Shown: positions 1-11,900 of the stretch, piece by piece
How positions within the stretch are numbered: position 1 is the stretch's first letter
Layout: each line of letters begins with the position of its first letter
Notes under the pieces: generated by a model
What the model was told of the DNA's origin: nothing
What the model saw: only the letters and a program-made list of their open reading frames with translations
The model's database searches: none
Assembly: GCA_026874595.1 (NCBI GenBank)
Contig: CM049309.1
Span: 7,961,076-8,025,075, forward strand
Length of the DNA stretch: 64,000 nucleotides
Direction of reading: 5' to 3'
Origin: Sipunculus nudus
Lineage: Eukaryota; Annelida; Sipuncula; Golfingiida; Sipunculidae
Translations under genes and position numbers: made by a program

Positions 1-1382
1 ATATTCCCCTTAAAGTTTCTGATATGACAAATGTATTGACAGTCTTCCAGATTATATGATTAAAAGCCCTTCCTATCCTTAATTTTATCATCAGGTTGAA
101 GTAAAAATGTTATATTTATTTTGGTATATCTTAAAAATACATTCAATATGTGCATCTCTACTTTTTACATACAATTATTTATAATATTTACTATTTATAT
201 ATTTTATTAATAAAGTTGTCTTACATTTATAAATGAAGTACCGTACTGTTTGTTTGAACATAATGAACTTAAATGATTTTCTACAGTAAGGGATACAGTA
301 AAGAAGAAGATCCAAAGAAGATTCATCTTAGTAGACCTCTACTGCTAAAGTAGACAGGCTCTATGTTAAGCAATTTAAAAAAATCTCTCATGAAGCAAAC
401 GCGGTACAGATTTAGCATAACGGTGATGACCATTTGGTATGCACAATAAAGATGAACGAAAATGTTTTTTATTACTTCTTCGATCTACCAGACTTATAGA
501 ATCTCTAAAAATCCAGTTGTCCTGTTTATAGCAAACGCAATAGAAAATGTGATGCCCATTCACGCTAGGTATGAAGATGACAGTGTTAAAATGAGAAACC
601 ATGTGAAACTGTATGAGAAGGGCAAAGTCATGGTATTCCCAAAAGGTTATATATATCAATGCCTAGGTTAAAATTTTTATCTGTTAGAGTAGCCATATCC
701 TGTGCTTGTGGTCCAGCTGATGTGTTCGAAGATTTGATTAAATGTAACTGTACATGTGAATGGAAATTGCAGAGGTCCTGTATCCCCCTACAGTATAAAC
801 TGAAAATGGGGAATGGCAAAGATTTTATATATTTTATGTTTGTGTGTATAGAGATGAATACAGATGTGTACAAATGTATGTTATGGTTTATATGTTTCAA
901 GATTATAATTTAAATTGAAGTTTTACCGTTTCATCAAAACCTTCCCACGGAGTGCGCACAAAATTCACAAAAAAATGTCATATTGATCAATGGTTGATAT
1001 AATGGGGGCGTATATCAGTTCAAAGTTCATTAATATAATTTTTAAAATAATTCCTTTAAAACAGTTAAAATAAAAACAACACATAAAACAGTAATGAGAG
1101 TAACCATTTGGACTATTTTTCTCGGGACATTTTGAAAACTGGACCTCTATACCCAGTATAATGCGTGACTATTTGGGTCCAACCATGGTAAACGGTGAGT
1201 AAATCAGCCTTTAGGAGAAATTTGGAATATTTTACGTATTAAATCTTGTGTACAATCAGAGGATAGTCTAATCCAACCTAACCATTTGTAATATGTAAAA
1301 TAATATTATTTGTAATAGAGTATATATGCATTTTGATTGGGCTTGGGAGACATATTATGGGAAAATTGACCGTCTGTCAAAC

Positions 1383-1431
<49 letters not shown>

Positions 1432-2985
1432 AAAGTTCAAAATTGCCTTGATTTACCACATTTTGGCAACATATTTGGTGTCTATGGTTAGATTACTGTT
1501 CATTCTATCAAAATTAATTAGAAATATGAAATTTTTTAATAGAACACATTTGATAAGGCTATTTTTATTGGGCCCAGGTTTCATGATGGCCCCAAACTGA
1601 AGTAAATTGACCCTTTATAAAGTTATAATTTAGCACAAAAAATATGAATTATCATCAAAATATTTATGTTTTGTGTAGGGACAGACCCAGTCTTCATGAT
1701 TAACACCCTTTCAGGATTGTTTCTATTACAAAAAGGTCTTTTTTTCTCGCTTTTAATTGGGCCCAGGTTTCTTGAGTTGGGCCCTGGTACCATTGTGTCC
1801 TGCGTCACCTACCGTGTTTCACAGACATGCCTGCACTCTGTTGTGTTGATGGGGTACCAATACTGTGCATGCTCGTTCTAGGACTATGGGTAAATAGCCC
1901 CTACTCTTTTTGGCCCAAGTATAGAATCCAGTCTTCATTTCCAAGATGGGTCTAAACTAATTGGACCGTCTCATATTAGTAGTAATCCGCACATAAGCCA
2001 TGACATGGCTGATGATATGACATCGACATTCCTCTTACTTATACATTACACGAATCCTAAACATCATTACGTCCGTCCGTATACACCCACAACCTCGTCC
2101 ATGTAGACCGGATTCTATACTCGCTCCCTCTTTTTACACACGGGGTGTGTCACCAGATGCAGCCTTTATGGATAACCCTCTGGAGCGACTTTAGAACCCA
2201 GGCTACATATTGGTTAATGGATCTGTGTAAAGGATAGGAAACGATTAATCACCAGATAAGGTGCAATTGGATGAAGTATATTGATAACTAATAGGAATGA
2301 CAGTATTTTAGGTATGGAATATCCTTGTATGGCCGAAATAAAATAATCATACTGTCTGACCCAGTTGAGGTCTAGGTTGAAATGTAGCCTGGATTCCAAA
2401 GTTGTGATCGTGTGGGACGTGGTCGATAATAGAAGAAACTGCGTTTTACAAACGTAAAGCCGTCTCTGGTTTAGCTCGAGATTCCCATGTCAGGCGAATA
2501 ACATTTCAAATTACTTTTCATAGTAAGGTCATATAAACTTACCAGTTTTATCCATTTTAAATTATTTTCGCAAACAATTTTCGACACTTTTTAGTGTTGG
2601 TTGTACCGGTTTACGCGGAGAATATTATCTGCGACACAAGTGGTTAGGAGTAAATTCCGGAGGTCAGATGTTAGATGCCAAGTCTGACATTGAGTTCGGA
2701 TAAATGTACATATATGTATATGTATTGTAAGAGCAAATACCTACATGTGTATTTTCAGCGTAAAACGTAAAGGAGTATTTGTTTAAATATTAATATGTTT
2801 GCATGTGTATTATCAATATATATCATAATTTAAATGAAAATACGAAATTCATATATTCTTGTGTACATGATCATTGTCTGCACGTGGGCCTAGCTGAGAA
2901 TGTTATTCAGGTAAGAAACTGTATTGGTAAATATATTTAATGAGTTTCATCAAATCCATGAGTTTTTTGGTAAGACATTATGCAT
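1..2985. other. AT-rich intergenic DNA with no supported gene
   Basis: No open frame here shows a recognisable domain or a convincing splice pattern; the longest frames are under 100 codons. A pure TA dinucleotide tract lies at about 1385-1429. The short string GGGCCCAGGTTTC occurs at about 1570 and again at about 1758, each time after a T-rich stretch, so a small local duplication is likely. Nothing else is identifiable by eye. Confidence 0.6.
1385..1429. repeat. (TA)n microsatellite
   Basis: An uninterrupted TA dinucleotide run of about 44 bases in AT-rich intergenic DNA. Likely polymorphic in length; no associated gene is visible. Confidence 0.9.
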
Positions 2986-2989
2986 GGTG

Positions 2990-3335
2990 CCTCTAATGCC
3001 TGGTGACCTCTGACCTCATTAAATATATGCATACATTTTGCTTGAAATCGAACTTCGGTGAAATATTATATTGACATCATCTTATTCCTCGTAGGTTATC
3101 GCGGCGATACCGCAAAATAGCCTAGTGACCTTATTAAATATGCGTGAATTTGGTCCAAAATCGAACTCGGGCGAGATGATCTATTGGTTATTAGGCCTAG
3201 TTTTGGTCAGTTTTGTGAAAATCCATCAATGCCCCGGTTAGTTATGGCGGCGATACAAAAAGTAAACGGACGGACAGACGGACGGATCGGGGTATATACC
3301 ATAATCGACCTACGTCCCGTCATTGACAGACGTAA
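2990..3335 (+). repeat. Interspersed repeat, GTGACCTCTGACCTCATT family
   Basis: The segment opens with TGGTGACCTCTGACCTCATT followed by AAATATATGC, carries a second diverged unit near 3125, and ends in a GGACGGACAGACGGACGG stretch at about 3268. The same opening string recurs at about 42580, 42650, 44800, 44935 and 60160 inside the introns of the receptor gene. That recurrence defines a dispersed, noncoding family. No coding sequence or clear terminal repeats are visible, so its class is unknown; a nonautonomous rolling-circle or similar element is possible. Confidence 0.6.
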
Positions 3336-4003
3336 AAAATGAAAAAAAAACTTTTTTAAAAATTTTATTATACATGTAATTTCTATTAACCTTTCAGCAA
3401 AGAATCTCTATTTGTATCAGAATGTATCAAATTAATCTTAAAATATATTCATCGATGACAGTTTTTATAAATTAAAAATAAAATATTAACCTTTATACGA
3501 TTCAAATTATTATCTGTATAGGCCTTTAGAAAGATCACAGAAAACTATATTCTAAGGGAATATATAGACGTCGTAAATGTAATCGAAATCTAAATTTAAA
3601 GGGTAAGTAGCTTTACATCAAATTAACTTGAATATATGTGACTCTATTTATACATAAATCTTTTATGATTAATGAATAATTTATTCTGTTTGCTGGTATG
3701 CAGTGCCAGTATACTATATCCAAGTACAGTGGCTGATTTTCTCGAGAAAGGGATGAAACTGTGCACTAATTGATCGAGTATATATTGTTGTGCTTTACTT
3801 CATAGGGAGATGGCGAGAATCAAAAGAGGTGCCAAAAACATGTAGTTTTCCTACGCTCTACCTGTTTCATACCATTTCCCCTTTTATAAGGATCTAAGAA
3901 ACTGTTATCGGAGTTTGACGTTCAGCTAAGCAATAGACTTCGCATCCGATATTCGACATCCACGTTTTAGTCCGCGCCATAAAATGGTGTAGTAGATAAA
4001 TTG

Positions 4004-6317
4004 GGTTGTTACTAAAACGCGTGCACGCATGCGTGCACGTGTGCGTGCACGCAGATTTCCACTGTTAACAAACCTACTAAAATGCGTGCGGCCCAAAGTG
4101 CGGACTGTGTACAAATGAACTTAAATCAAGCAAAAATCAACTTAAATCTTGTATATTACTACACTGTCATAGTGAAAGACATATTACAGGTCATCATACA
4201 AGTAATACCCTATTGATTTGACTGAAAGATTTATTGTGTTTTTGTATAGTTTTATTGTAAATGGTAATTGAATGTGTAAAAAATACAATTTTTAAATAAA
4301 AAAAAATACGTATTTTATTATGAATTCATGTTATCAATAAATCAGTTTTATATTAATTTAAATCCTTGCTATGTTCACTTCCTGACATTTAGAACACCTT
4401 CTTAGTGAAAGACATTACAGGTCATCATACAAGTAATACCCTATTGATTTGACTGAAAGATTCATATATACGCCAAGTTCATATTCTATTTTAGTTTCAT
4501 CTATTGTGTTTTTGTATAGTTTTATTGTAAATGGTAATTGAATGTGTAAAAAATACAATTTTTAAATAAAAAAATGCGTATTTTATTATGAATTCATGTT
4601 ATCAGGCCTCGTTAAATACCGATTCAACATACAAAATTTGTAGCTTACAGCATTAAGAGGACCAATAAATCAGTTTTATATTAATTTAAATCCTTGCTAT
4701 GTTCACCTCCTGAAATTTAGAACAAATTTTAAATTATTCATCTTATTACTTTTTATTTGATATTTGTTGTTTTTTTCTAAGAGAATTAGAAATATACCCG
4801 TGGTGAACTTATGTCAAATTTGAAGTATATATAAATATATCTACCAGATATATTTTTTAATATAATTTATTGCAAAATAAATTTGTGTAAGATGCAATGA
4901 AAATGTACGTGCTATTTGTAAATTGTAAATGGGCATAGCCAAGCGCAGGGAAAAAATAATTCAAATATATGTTTTAAATTAAGCAGAATGGGCTTTTACA
5001 TAATCGCCTCTTTGTGACTCTAGCATATACTTTTTTTCATTTTAAAAACAGACACATCAACTATTCTTCTTGAAATAATTGTGATATAATTATTTATATG
5101 AAAGTTAGCGAGTTCCTGTTATTTTGTGTATTTTAAGTTTTTGTATTGTTGTTACTTTGGCCGAGAATGTTTGCTACAATAAAGTGTTTGTGATACGTTT
5201 GTGTTTAGTTGTTTTATTATGCAAGTTTTATGCAAGTTATTCTTGACCACTAGAATATTAGTTCCAATAACAAATAGTGATCTTCACATGAATTTCTCTA
5301 ACCCTAAACATTGAATATCACCCAGAAATACATTTAATTTGTACTTTAAGAAACAGTCTAAATACGGTGTACATGACAATCCCCCCATAAATATTTACGT
5401 TCGTTAATAATAATAATTATAATAATGTACACCATCCGTATGCAAGTGTGTATATATCCTTTTTTTTTCAAATGTTATTATTGCAATTTTAGTTACCATT
5501 TAGTAATTCTTTGATGCTGGATATATCATTTTTTTTTAAATTAAACGGTACTTGAAGAAATTGTCTGATATGATTGTATATTTCACTTATGTATTTATTA
5601 TTATAAATGGGTAAATGTGTGTTTAAGAGGGAGTTTAAAGAGTTATTTTACTATCTTGAACGCATTATTCCAAAATTTTGTTAATCTATAATAAGGAAAG
5701 ATTAATATAATGGATAAGGCGTGTAGATTTTTATATCCAATATATGTAATATGTATGACCAAAATGCTCAAGTAAATGCTGAAGTGCAACGTTTTCTTGG
5801 CGACGTCATCAACGTTATGAAAAACTTTATAAACAAAAAAAAATTAAGCCGTTAAACTCAACTAAGGAGAAAAATAAACTCTCAAGCAATACCATCTTTC
5901 ATTATATAACCTTTTTCTCTGAAAGTATACTTTCCCTTTATATTACAGAATATTTCCACTGTTTACAATTTGCGTTAAATATTGTAAATAGGCCTTTAAA
6001 AACTCTTAAATACACATTCATCCATAATCATAGAAAGAACGGGACTATAACTGCAGGCGGAATACTTTAAAAAAAATTAAAGATGTCAAAAATTTTTATG
6101 TTTTAGATGTAACGATCCCGGAAGTATCTTGCTACAGTCCAGGACCCCATGCGGTAAAACGATCGAAAACAAATTTGATTGTAGTTGAATAATTACTTTC
6201 ATCATGCCCTTGACTATGGTATTTTGATCATTTATAATAATTAACTTGATTTTTGGAAAATTTAAGTTAATTTGTACACCTTCCGCACCCAGGGCCGCAC
6301 GCGTTTTAGTAACAACC
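4004..6317 (+). mobile_element. 2.3-kb nonautonomous DNA element with terminal inverted repeats, copy A
   Basis: The left end begins GGTTGTTACTAAAACGCG and the right end finishes TTAGTAACAACC, which is its inverse. The terminal inverted repeats, imperfect and about 100 bp, are fully visible in copy B (21755 and 31741). In copy A the right repeat has lost about 45 bp between two short TTAG-type repeats. The interior is AT-rich and noncoding, and contains a partial direct duplication: the string GTGAAAGACAT...TACAGGTCATCAT occurs at about 4171 and again at about 4404. Position 4640-4644 (GTAGC) is the uninterrupted equivalent of the retrotransposon insertion site in copy B. No target duplication is obvious and no transposase is encoded, so the superfamily is unassigned. 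Confidence 0.75.
4017..4053. other. 37-base alternating purine-pyrimidine tract in the terminal repeat
   Basis: Every base from 4017 to 4053 alternates purine and pyrimidine, made of GTGCACGCATGCGTGCACG-like words. Such tracts are known Z-DNA formers under negative supercoiling. A shorter, partly mutated equivalent follows the left end of copy B at about 21768. Confidence 0.8.
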
Positions 6318-6353
6318 TTATTATATGACCTCCATTTTTTGATCAACCGAGGC

Positions 6354-6543
6354 ATGTCTGGAAAGAGAAAATGCGGGGAAAATGTGCCCGAAAATGTGCA
6401 AGAACAAGAAATAAAAAAACAAAAAACTACGAGAAGACCAGACATTCTGATCACTGTAGATGTTCTCGAGATGTTTGATAGATCTACCTCCAAGAGTTGG
6501 GCGTGGAAATTTGGGGAGGTCAAAACTTGGAAAAGTTTGAAAG
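6354..6543 (+). CDS. Exon 1 of the 331-aa gene
   Basis: Encodes residues 1-63 plus one base, with a Lys/Glu-rich start and then RRPDILITVDVLEMF and a Trp/Lys-rich end. It begins only 37 bases after the end of DNA element copy A, so promoter or 5' UTR must overlap transposon sequence unless a further noncoding exon exists. Confidence 0.5.
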
Positions 6544-7967
6544 GTACGAGGGTGGAACCTATTATCGTACACTTTTGCATGAAAAAAAAATAAAAAAATA
6601 ATTTCTGTAGATCCAAGGTAAACTATATTCTACCTCAATAAACTTTAGCTCTTAATTAACCCTTTACTGTTCATAAGCCCCCAAAAGCCACTCAAAATGG
6701 GCAATTTTAGGCCATGATAGGTATAGATTCTCTTCAAGACAAAAATATTGCATATTACTGTTTAAATTTCACTGTTTTTCAATAATCTTCAGCAAATCTT
6801 CTAGTGGGAACTGTTGAAAATTTGAAAAAGATACAAAGAAAGCTTGAAAAGATATAACTGTTAATATAAATTTTAAAGTGTCCAATTTGTTGTCAATCTA
6901 AAATTAATGCAAACAGGAAGGGTTAAATTTTACATATTGCCGTTATCTTCCACAGATGATAGCCCGGTGTATAGTGTGAATTATTCCAACAGTGCACCAA
7001 AGATCTGTGAAATGCTGAAAACCATGGTCAGCGTGGACACCACCAAGTTTGATGAGGTCATGGCTACCATGAAATGGGAGAAAAATAGGTGGAAAATCAC
7101 GAAATGCGGTAGGTCGTGTGTTCTACTCCCGACTTGTGCCCCTGGGCAAGGCGATTTCAGACATTAAACTTTACATTTACATTAAAATTCCAATGGGAGT
7201 CTTGAGAATTACGTCAATGTGTAACCTTCCAGCTTAGCACACAATGTCACAGACATTTCATGGATTGACCTGGTTTAGTATGCAAGTTAATCTGAATATT
7301 TTTTTTAATTGCAGATTGGCCACACGAATGCCAGAGGCTTCTGATGGAAGGTTTCGATGAAGAATTTTCGAACAGCCCAGGAAGGAACTGCCTATATGCC
7401 CTGCTGAAATCCCTGGTGGAGGAGTCCCCTGTCTTGAACATATACAATGTCGGCGGTGACAGTACCAAAAACAAAAAACTGAGAAAATTGGCCATACAAT
7501 ACAATTTCTACAGCCCTGATTCAAGCTCCTGGACAGAATCATCCTCGCCAGAGAAATCCTCACCAGAGAAATCCTCGTCGAGCTCTGATTGCAGTACTAC
7601 TAGTACTGATAACTTTGACCATTCTCACACACCTGTAATGGATTGTATGGTCTGGGGGCCGGAGACCTACCTTGTGGCAGAAGTGAAGACAGGGCTCTTA
7701 CGTCCTGAAGATCGTGAGCAGCTCCGACATGAGCTTTTGTCTCAGCTATCACTAGGTTCTCCTCACTGCAGATTGGTTGGAGTTTTGATATGCTACCTGG
7801 AAGCTCAACTGTTTATAGGTGCGAAGGACCCAAACCAAATTAACATCATAGAAGTGAGCAGTTACAAATTTTCCGAGGGGAACCACAAGGAGAAGTTTTC
7901 CAACTTCTTGAAAGACATGGTAAAGCTGCTCAAAGCATGTCAGACCAGGCAGAAGTTTCCGTGCTGA
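6354..7967 (+). CDS. Unrecognised three-exon gene; possible PD-(D/E)XK nuclease-like protein, 331 aa
   Basis: Three exons join without breaking the frame: 6354-6543, 6956-7108 and 7315-7967. Both introns are phase 1 with GT...AG borders, donors GTACGA and GTAGGT, and acceptors CTTCCACAG and TTAATTGCAG. The start is the ATG at 6354 (MSGKRK...); an upstream in-frame ATG at 6246 lies inside the flanking transposon and is less likely. A polyadenylation signal AATAAA sits at 7999-8004, 32 bases after the stop. The N-terminal third is basic (GKRK, KKQK) and could be a nuclear signal. A Ser/Pro/Glu-rich linker spans roughly residues 183-214. After it comes D224, then VAEVKTG with E237 and K239, in a predicted strand-turn-strand setting, and a helix rich in Glu/Arg/Leu. 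That D...ExK arrangement is what the PD-(D/E)XK nuclease superfamily shows, but I see no other family marker. No neighbour suggests a pathway. The gene model is fairly safe; the nuclease reading is only a hypothesis. Confidence 0.6.
6956..7108 (+). CDS. Exon 2 of the 331-aa gene
   Basis: It has 153 bases, enters and leaves in phase 1, and encodes residues 64-114 (DDSPVYSVNY...WKITKC). The acceptor is preceded by a pyrimidine-rich stretch and the donor is GTAGGT. Confidence 0.6.
7315..7967 (+). CDS. Exon 3 of the 331-aa gene, with the D...ExK segment
   Basis: Encodes residues 115-331 and the stop TGA. It is open through 650 bases, which supports real coding. It contains the Ser-rich linker, the candidate catalytic D224/E237/K239 and a Lys-rich C terminus. 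The preceding acceptor TTTTTTTTAATTGCAG is strong. Confidence 0.65.
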
Positions 7968-7998
7968 ATAGTACTTCATTAAAGTATTTGTACATTGA

Positions 7999-8004
7999 AA
8001 TAAA
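7999..8004 (+). promoter_or_regulatory. Polyadenylation signal AATAAA
   Basis: Canonical hexamer 32 bases after the stop of the 331-aa gene, which fits a very short 3' UTR. Confidence 0.5.
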
Positions 8005-8201
8005 TAGTGGAATACGTGTAATACGGATGGTTACGTAATATACATGTAAAAATACGGCTACATTTAATGTTCTCGAAGTAATACTTCCCCACTACGAAAT
8101 AAAACATATGAATACTTGAATAAAAGCGAGTGTTAAATATAACATGAGTAGATATATCCATGGTTTCTATGGTTACTATACCCTAGGGAACAGGGAAAGG
8201 A

Positions 8202-8203
<2 letters not shown>

Positions 8204-8258
<55 letters not shown>

Positions 8259-8552
8259 ATAACACGGATAATGGTCGGGTGATAAAACCGCAACTTTATT
8301 TCGACTTACTCCGGGAGAGAGATAGAAAATCCTAGATTCAGATTTTCTAATGTGTATTGGGTGTGTCAGGAATATCTTACGTAAGCAGTACGTGTCCCTG
8401 AATCAAGCTTTGTACATGGACATTGTATAACCGTGCTTCCTGTTCGGTGAGCTTTCATTTGCTCCTGACCGCTGACATTCACACATACTTTCACTATATC
8501 CCCGCAATAAGAACACAGATTTGTAAGATAAACACGCACTTTATTACTAATA

Positions 8553-8591
<39 letters not shown>

Positions 8592-8771
8592 GACGTACAC
8601 ACACATTATGACTAATATATATTTACAATGAAATCAAGCCAACGCCATAATCAACCCCATATGTGCCAGCTGAACAGCCCCGTATGCACAATCTGTACAT
8701 ACCCAGCCCCATGGTATGCACAAATTTTAGTGCACAATTTAGCCCCTTACTGCTGATATGATATATATATA

Positions 8772-8825
<54 letters not shown>

Positions 8826-8929
8826 CTCTCATAAAGGTTTGTGTTGGGTTTATATGTATTCATGTTCAATCCCACGCTGGTTAATTTTTGTTACGTGTTC
8901 CCGAATATATAACCCAGAGAATATATTGT
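8204..8929. repeat. Cluster of three (TA)n tracts with spacers
   Basis: TA runs at about 8204-8252, 8550-8590 and 8759-8822, separated by ordinary sequence. The third run opens with GATATATATATATAATATTA, and an almost identical opening occurs at about 32767, so these microsatellites seem to travel as part of a dispersed element. No gene is supported here. Confidence 0.75.
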
Positions 8930-11900
8930 TCTACAGCACCAGAGCTTACTGACGTCACCACTGAGGGACATGAGTAAAATTCCACCAGAGTGATTCATGG
9001 CTTAATATGATATCTGAGTACGGTCAAGTCACTCTGGCATCACTTAAACTGCTCTGACGTCAGAGCCCTTTGTAATACAGCGTCAGAGCTTACTGACGTC
9101 ATCACTGAGGGACAAGAGTAAAATTGCACCGATGTTTCATGGCTTAATATAATATCTGAGTACGGTCAAGTCACTCTGGCATCAGTTAAATCTACTCTGA
9201 CGTCAGAGCCCTTTGTAATAGAACATCAGAGCTTATACTGACGTCACCACTGAGGGACAAAAGTAAAATTCCACCGATGTTTCATGGCTTAATATGATAT
9301 CTGAGTACGGTCAAGTCACTCTGGCATCACTTAAACCTACTCTGAGCTCTTTGTATACGCTCCCGAGGCAGCAGAAATCTTACGCTTCTAAAGAAGCAAC
9401 TGATTTTCACGCTGCCAGCTTTGGCCGTTTATGATATATTTAGACACCAGATGGCGGTTCGTTGTCCGCTGAAAAACACGTGCGTATGGTGTGACAAGCA
9501 GCCAACCAGATGCCAATAAACAAACACTCGACAGGCATCCTGGCTCCGCCCATAGCTGCGCTTCAAGCGCCGTTTGAAGACAGTTAACGGTCGAATTTTA
9601 ATTGCTCCCTCTGCATTCTCGCATCTTGACCGATTCGATTCTGACAGTATGACTGTGTAAGCGTAGCCATGTGTCTGGTGTCTGCAGAACTGAAACCAGC
9701 CAACGAGGTGTGCACGCAGCCTTTGTTGTTAAGTTTCGATTGAATTAGAGCTCACCGACCGGGTATCCTATGTGCCACAGGCCCTAAGTAAACCACGTCT
9801 GCGGCAATTCTCTCTGAGCCTGTGGCCTGTTCATACGGTTACCGGGGCGATGAGCTGTCACTCAAAACGAAATAAACATGATTGGCTCCGTGTATTCCTC
9901 GCTTGGCCGTGTCTTCCAGCACAAGGTCTCATCTGATTGGACAAAAATACAGTGCTCCCCTCTGGTGTTGCAATTCAGGATACGAGGTCATAACAAACAG
10001 CGCTTTCCATATAGGCAGTAGGCCTATAGTTAAAGCGCTGTGAAAAGAGCGTACTCTTTGTAATACAGCACCAGAGCTTACTGACGTCACCACTGAGGGA
10101 CATGAGTAAAATTCCACCGATGTTTCATGGCTTAATATGATATCTGAGTACGGTGAAGTCACACTGGCATCACTTAAACCTACTCTGACGTCAGAGCCCT
10201 TTGTCCTACAGCACCAGAGCTTACAGACGTCACCACTGAGAGACAAGAGTAAAATTCCACCGATGTTTCATGGCTTTATATGATATCTGAGTACGGTCAA
10301 GTCACTCTGGCATCACTTAAACCTACTCTGACGTCAGAGTCCTTTGTAATAGAGCGCCAGAGCTTACTGACGTCACCACTGAGACACAAGAGTAAAATTC
10401 CACCGACGTTTCATGGCTTAATATAATATCTGAGTACGGTCAAGTCACTTGGGCATCAACTAAACCTGCTCTGACGTCAGAGCCTTTTATAATACAGCGC
10501 CGGAGCTTATTGACGTCACCACTGAGGGACATGAGTAAAATTCCACCGTGATGGCGTCAGTAGATGCATCACTTAAACCTACTTTGACGTCAGAGCCCTT
10601 TGTTATACAGCATCAGAGCTTACTGACGTCACCACTTAATATGATATATGGGTACGGTCAAGTCACTCTGGCATCACTTAAACCTACTCTGACGTGAGAG
10701 CCCTTTATAATACAGTAGGTTTAAGTGATGCCAGAGTGACTTGACCGTACTCAGATATCATATTAAGCCATGAAACACTCAGTGGTGACGTCAGTAAGCC
10801 ATGGTGCTGTATTATAAAGGGCTCTGACGTCAAGGCAGGTTTAGGTGATTCCCGGTCAAATCACTCGGGCATCAACTAAACCTGCTCTGACGTCAGTAAG
10901 CTCTGGTGCTGTAGGGCAAAGGGCTGTGACGTCAGAGTAGGTTTAAGTGATGCCAGAGTGACTTGACCGTACTCAGATATCATATTAAGCCATAAAACAC
11001 TCAGTGGTGACGTCAGTAAGCCCTGGTGCTGTATTATAAGGGGCTCTGACGTCAAGTAAGCTCTGGTGCTCTATTGCAAAGGGCTCTGACGTCAGAGTAG
11101 GTTTAAGTGATGCCAGAGTGACTTGACCGTACTCAGATATTATATTAAGCCATGAAACATCGGTGCAATTTTACTCTTGTCCCTCAGTGATGACGTCAGT
11201 AAGCTCTGGTGCTCTATTACAAAGGGCTCTGACGTCAGAGTAGGTTTAAGTGATGCCAGAGTGACTTGACCGTACCCAGATATCACATTAAACCATGACA
11301 CATCGGTGGAATTTTACTGATGTCCCTCAGTGGTGACGTAAATAAGGTCCGGTGCTGTATTATAAAGGGCTCTCACGTCAGAGTAGGTTTAAGTGATGCC
11401 AGAGTGACTTGACCGTACCCAGATATCATATTAAGCCATGAAACATCGGTGGAATTTTACTCTTGTCTCTCAGTGGTGACGTCAGTAAGCTCTGATGCTG
11501 TAGGACAAAGGGCTCCGACGTCAGAGTAGGTTTAAGTGATGCCAGAGTGACCAAACCTCCTCAGATATCATATTAAGCCATGAAACATCGGTGGAAATTT
11601 ACTCCTGTCCCTCAGTGGTGACGTCAGTAAGCTCTGGTGCTGTAGAACAAAGGGCTCTGACGTCAGAGTAGGTTTTAGTGATGCCAGAGTGACTTGACCG
11701 TACTCTGATATCATATTAAGCCATGAAACATCGGTGGAATTTTACTCATGTCTCTCAGTGTAAGCTCTGGTGCTGTAGGTCAAAGGGCTCCGACGTCAGA
11801 GTAGGTTTAAGTGATGCCAGAGTGACTTGACCGTACCCAGATATCACATTAAGCCATGACACATCGGTGGAATTTTACTGATGTCCCTCCGTGGTGACGT

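Noticed and set aside
375-913. Overlapping frames at 0.4-0.9 kb as a small gene
   Set aside because: Frames on both strands are of similar length with no recognisable motif, start context or splice partners.
8144-8952. Short frames of alternating Ile-Tyr residues around 8.1-8.9 kb and 32.8 kb
   Set aside because: They are translations of TA microsatellites and end shortly after leaving them.
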